DNA of 64,000 nucleotides from Adenophora triphylla var. japonica (Eukaryota > Streptophyta > Magnoliopsida > Asterales > Campanulaceae): assembly GCA_022495995.1 (NCBI GenBank), contig JAFEMH010000520.1:372001-436000 (forward strand), in the 5' to 3' direction. Numbering within the stretch: the first letter of the stretch is position 1; each line of letters begins with the position of its first letter. Positions 15,001 to 21,000 of the stretch are shown here, piece by piece. Under the pieces are notes generated by a model. The model searched no databases. It was not told the origin of the DNA and worked only from the letters and a program-made list of their open reading frames with translations. Made by a program: the position numbers and the translations under genes.

Positions 15001-18000
15001 CTAGAACCACTAATACTGTTGCGACGAATATCAGGAACGTGATACGCTCGATGCGAGGTAAGAATGCGCCCGTTAGGAAACTTCGAGTCCACGCGTCCGA
15101 GTCCCAAGCACCTTTGCGGCGCTAGAGTTTCCCATCGTCAGCTGATCTACCACGCTCGGGTGGTAAGACACAAATAGCAATTTATCGGCACAAACGTGCA
15201 CATTTGCCCCAGTGTCAACTAGCCGCTCGTTGGGTTCATAGGCGGTAAAGATTTCGGGATAAGAAGTTACATACTTTGTAACATTGCGGGTCGAGCGTCA
15301 ACTCCAGGTGCGTCGAGTCGGGATCATCATAATCCTTCGGACCCAACACCGTGTTGGCGACGGGGATGGTCATCAGCCAGCCTTGTGGTCCTTTTCCTTT
15401 CTTGGACGGGTAGTCCCTAGAAAAGTGTCCACCTTCTCCACAATTCCAGCCAGTTCTGTTTTGCTTTTGGCTTTAAAGTTATTTTTCTTAACTTTAAGTT
15501 TATCGTGGTTTTCTTTATCCTTAGAGTGAGTTTTCACACCTTTTCCTTTAAACTTGCTTTTACCGGTTACCATATTAGCAGCGGCCTCCACAGTACGCTC
15601 GGTTGGTTACCATTATGCACCTCTGAATCGCATTGCATTCGTATCGGCTCATTGAGTGTCAAGCTTTCGGTACGATGCTTGAGGTCATGCAATTCCCCCA
15701 GATCGAGGAAACTTCTCGATAATAGCCATGACGGCGAACTTATCGGGAAGTCCCGTATCGGCATCCTTGAGTGATTGCAAAATGATTTGGAGTTTGTGCG
15801 CTTGATCGGTAACCGTCTTTCCCTCGCTCGTGCGATAATTCGGGAACTTTCCCACTTGGTACTTTTCCACAGGAGTCGCCAGTGTCTTTGTACTTCGTGG
15901 AAAGCGATTCCCAGCGATGACGCGCGGTGAGAGGAAGCGAAGCAATAGACATCGAAGAGTGCATTCGCAAAGGCGCAGAATGCATCCTCGAGCAACATCG
16001 TCCTGCTCCTTCCCAGCGGTTTAACGGCGGCTTCACTAAGCTGGATCATCGGCTTTCGGGCGGGACATTTGGATGACAGCATACAGGCAATGCCCTTAAT
16101 TGACGACCGGATCTTCATGCGTTCGGACCCACGCTTGAAGTTCTTACCACCGAACTTCTCAGGAAGATCGAGGTGTCAACTAGGGACTTAAAGGGAGAGC
16201 TAGAGGAACTACGATCAAATAAAACTATTTTCTCTTAGGCTGTTGGAAATTAAATTATAGCACCACAGATTAAACAAACAATTTAATCAACGGTAGGGGA
16301 TTTATTGATCAAGTCAAGAACGTACCCAATAAGCCGATAGCAAAACCGAAAGCAAGGAACAGGATCGGGATCGGGGAAAAGCAGGCAGAAGCTTGATAAA
16401 ACAAACGATTAGAAAACTTATCGTGATTTGATCGAGTCGCACTTAGAAGACCTGTCACAGAGAAAATATTGCCCCAATTGGTGCAACTTCGAGTGCAAGC
16501 AAATTTCTCCGAGGATAAAACGATCACGGATTACGTACCCTGAAAATAGCACGCGAGGTAGGTAATCACCGGCGGTCCTATCTCAGTCGCCTTGAATCTC
16601 ACGAACTAATCTCTATGAACGGGGAGTGATTGAATAGTGAAAGAAAGCAAGAGAATAGTTTCTCTTCAATCTCTCGCGTCATTCACGGCTGGAGGAAGAA
16701 GACATTAAATACATGTGGTAATTTTAGGGTTTTGTCACAGCAATTCGGCCCAGGAAGTCACTAAGCCCGTCGCGACGCGGACCGCTGAAGCATGCGCGAC
16801 CGCGCTAGTCGACAGTAACTTATGGTGAGATCTCGGCTCACCAGCGCGGCCGCTCTAGGCCTCAGCGCGGTCGCCGTCCTTGGCAGAAGTTGCGACGTGA
16901 TTTTACCCTTGCCCAAATTCAGTTCAAGCTCAATGATGCTCCAAGGTCATATGCTATGAACTTCATACCACATATATAAAAAATCCAACAGTTTATGGAT
17001 AGAAGTGTAGGGAATTAACGGAAAACATAGACACCCGAAAACCGTAAGTGAGTAGGATGGGTCACATTGATAGAGAACTTGGGTGGGGGAGACGTGACCA
17101 AGACCTTTTATGGGAATTATATTAAGAAGATACGTTGCCATGTCTAACGCATGATGCTAAAAACAAGACGGCATTGATGAACGGGCAAGAAGTGTTCTAA
17201 TGAGATTATTAATTGTTCAAATTTTCCTTTCCGCCTTTCCATTTTGGGAAGAGGTGTGGGGACAAGAGAAACGAAAACTCATGCCATTAGCACGGAAAAA
17301 GGATTTGAATTGATTGTTATCAAATTCCCTTCCATTATCACATTGAAAGCACTTAATTTGCCGTTCTAATTAGGTTGAAATATGTTTACTAAAAGAGAAA
17401 ATTTCTGGAACCTGAGATTTATTTCCAACAGGAAACGTCCAAAGAAAATTGGAATAGTCATCCAAGCATAATCCAAGCATAAGAGATAATATTTATTAGG
17501 GGTGGACATGGTTCGGTTTGGTTCGGTTTGAAAGGAATTTGGAGACCAAACCGCTAGTACTCGGTTTGGGAAAATTCCAAACCAAACCGAACCATAGAAA
17601 ATTTCAAACCAAACCAAACCAAACCAAACCACCTCGGTTTGGTTCGGTTCGGTCTCAAATCACGGTTTCATAAACGGTTCAAACCGTGGTCCGAACTGCG
17701 GTCTAGACCGTTATTCGAACTACAAACCTGTCCAACTAAAAGTGTTGTTCTTTACATATTTTTTTTATCAAACTAGCAATCATATATATTATTAAACATA
17801 AAACACAAATACTACTATCCAAATAGGAATGAGTTTTAGTAAACTGAAAGTTCATTGTTCTAACAAGTACAACAAAAGAAACCATCTCACTACAAATTAC
17901 AAGACATTGTCTAAAATAAAGATACAAAATTACAAATTCAAGATTCAACCATTTAATGAACGGCTAGGATTTCGGTTCAAGAATTTCATGGTTCGGCTTC

Positions 18001-21000
18001 GTGGTTCGGTTTCACGGTTCGGTTTCACGGTTCCCGAACCGCGGTTCGGTCTGAATCGGTTTGGTTAGGTTTTGAGGTTCCCAGCTGCATGAACCGAACC
18101 ACACGGTTTATTAAATTTTCAAACCAAGCTAAACCATTTATAGAAAAAAACCAAACCAAACTGCGTGGTTTGATTCGGTTCGGTCTCAAACCGCGGTTTG
18201 AACCGAATCATGTCCACCCCTAATATTTATGTCCCGAGGTACTTAAAATCGGAGAGGTCCACAAGTAACTATGAATAATATCAAAAGGCAAGAGTGTGGA
18301 AGAAGAAGAATAAAACGGTAATTTGATATGCTTGCCAAGAACACACGAAACACAAATACCATTTAAATTAGAATTACTACATGGAATAAATTTTTATTGC
18401 AAAGGGAGCGAAAAGCAGGGGTTACAGGATGACCTAGTCTATTATGCCATAAACGTGAACAAATAACAGAAAAAGTAGATGTAGGAGTGGACGAGGTGCC
18501 AAATTTGTTGGTAACTGGATAGAGATCCCCAGAGCTATCACATCTCATTAAACGAACCCCGTTTGAATATTCTTCATAGAAAACTCAAAAGGATCAAATT
18601 TAATCCTAACATTATTATCAGTTGTAAATATATGAACGGAGATCAAATTTTTAATCAATTTAAGTGCGTGAAGAACATTAGACAATTTAAGGGGAGGAAA
18701 CGGAGGGGAAAGAGTTTGTTGTCCGTACCCACAAATAGGAATAGTAGTACCATCGCCGATAGTAATAGATTTATTTTGATGACTCAAATTAAAATAAAAC
18801 GAGAGCGTACCTGAAGAACCCGTCATATGAGAGGTGGCACCGGTATCCATGTACAGATTATCATCGGGAACGTTCAGTGACATAGTATGCGTTGCGGACT
18901 CAATGTCTGTTGGCACAAACGCAGAAGATGTCCCTGGTCCATTAGCATTATAAGCTTGGGCTGGTCGTTGGCCCAAAACACCATGTTGGCTTTGAGAAGG
19001 TGGACGTGCCCAACCATTAGTTGGGTATGGGCATGGAGGAATTACCTATTGAGGTGGCTGAAACCAATTAGGTTGATAATTCCACCAAGGTGGAGGAGCT
19101 TGTTGTTGCCAAGAACGGCCTTGTGCCTGATTAGGAGTCCCACGACCGCGACCCCTGCCGAACTGAGATCTCCCGTTACCGCCATCTTGCTGCCGTCCAC
19201 TGTTAGGCTGATGTCGCTGGTTACTATTCTGACCTTGGTCGCTAAAGCGGCGATCACCACGACCTGCACTGCCACCAGATCTGTTCCCACGATTTTGATT
19301 GCTTCCGGTTCCATTCGGTTCCTTGCTATCCTCAACTCCATCACTGCCGGTAGCAAGAAGGGCCGAGTTTGCTGCATTCGATGCCATGTTTGCTTGTTTT
19401 GCCTTGCGAGATTCCTTCATAACTAACTTCGAGCGAACTTCATAGAAAGTGGGAAGAGGGTCACTTTGTTGAATAATTGCCGCCACACTGTCATAGCTTT
19501 TATTCAACCCAGTGATAGCTTGTAAAACCATTCGATTATTTGAAACCGGTGCATCAACATTGGCCAATTGATCTGCAAGATTCTTCAATTCCTTGCAATA
19601 GGCCGACTGGATAATCATCCAACATAACTTGAGAGAATTGATTCTCAAGTTGAACGGCACGGGAATGTTTGTTGTCTTGGAAAATACCCTGGAGACGTTC
19701 CCATGTCTTCTTAGCCGTCGATCCCGACTCAAGAGTAGTATGAAGCAAATCGGGGGAGATGGTTCCATAGATCCATTGAATAACTAGGGAATCCAATTTC
19801 GCCCAAATTTTTTGTCGGATGTCTCCATATTGGCCTTATCCTCCGGCGAAGGATCAACAATATGATCGATAACATCAAATACCCTACAATGGATTCGAAA
19901 AAGTTCCGCCCACGACACATATTTTCCCGATTCTGGCTCATGAATTAGAGGAATCCAATTTCTAATGTTGCCGACCGTGAAAACCGGATACAACGATGGA
20001 GGAGCCACGGAGAGAACGTCACAGAAAGAGACGACAGTTGGGAAAAAGGGGAAGAAGGGTAGGCGGAGGAGGGCAGCTCTATTACCATAAATGAATAACT
20101 TCCTCGTCCATTGTATTTCATGAACCGTACATATATACACGTCTAATGCCTAAATTCTAGGAAGTATTTTAGTCTCCTACTATGAATAGGATATCTACCT
20201 ACCATATAAAAATATATACAAATCACTACAACAATAGAAGAGATTTGGTAAATCTCTCCCTCTCTATTCTATTAGTTATTTAGCATGGTTATTCGTAAAA
20301 AATAGAAGGCATCACATGACTAATGGTCCTGTATTTTGTGTTAGAAAGAACACCCTTTTCTCGAAGATGACTCACTGCTCCACTTGAGTAGTCATGAAAC
20401 CCCATTGTACCTTCCCCTTCATTTGGTGTTTTATAAGTGATGCTACAAAAAATTCGCTTACCGAGGATTTTCAAGCTGGATGAAGGAAAAGGTTGTCCAT
20501 GGCATAGAATTCCCTTGTAGCAATCTACAAAACAATGCACCGTTAGGGGTGGGGGGTCTTTCCCCCAAAACTCATCCGGCGTGAGAATCATTAATTCGTC
20601 CTTTGGTTATGTAAATATTGAACATTATAGAGAGAATTTTGGAGTTTTGGGAGGAAGAGAGAGATTATGAACCTGAGACCGATCCCTTGAAATGAGAAGC
20701 TTGAATTGTATTTGTAGTCTGGATGGGCTTTTAGCCCTAAAGCCCATTTGGCCCATTTCAGCCCATTTGGGCCGCCATTTTCTCCATTGGACCTTGAGCT
20801 CTTTATATTAATAATGATAATTTTACCCCCATAATATTGTATACTCTTTATGTATTTGTATGCCCATTTTGCCCCTTAGGCATATCTTATTTTCTGTTGA
20901 ATTTTTTATGGTCACATCAGTAGCCCTCTACTCTTTAGCTCGGTTATTTATGAGCGAGTAAGGAGTAGATAAGATAAAAATAAGATTTTGACCATTTTGA

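Larger units (their letters stand above)
10879..16990 (-). mobile_element. Ty1/copia element D, nested in C
   Basis: LTRs 10879-11626 (748 bp) and 16241-16990 (750 bp), TGTTGG...CCAACA, with exact target duplication GTTTA (10874-10878 and 16991-16995). It splits the integrase of C between YTSIHKL (near 16996) and HTRSNPC (near 10870). On the minus strand the polypurine tract TTGTGGGGGAT abuts the 3' LTR at 11627, fixing orientation. Gag, integrase, RT and RNase H are recognisable but frame-broken. Confidence 0.93.
8631..20274 (-). mobile_element. Ty1/copia element C in intron 4, host of D and a hAT MITE
   Basis: LTRs 8631-8818 and 20088-20274 (about 187 bp) with exact target duplication GTTAT (8626-8630 and 20275-20279). 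On the minus strand the primer-binding site TGGTAATAGAGC (20076-20087) abuts the 5' LTR, and the polypurine run TGCGGGGGAC (from 8819) abuts the 3' LTR. With D (10879-16990) and the hAT MITE (17497-18222) removed, the coding order gag, protease, integrase, RT, RNase H is restored, about 4.8 kb. All frames are broken by stops or shifts. Confidence 0.92.

Noticed and set aside
18887..19426. Plus-strand 179-codon ORF
   Set aside because: It is antisense to the Gly/Gln-rich gag tail of element C; no independent motif.
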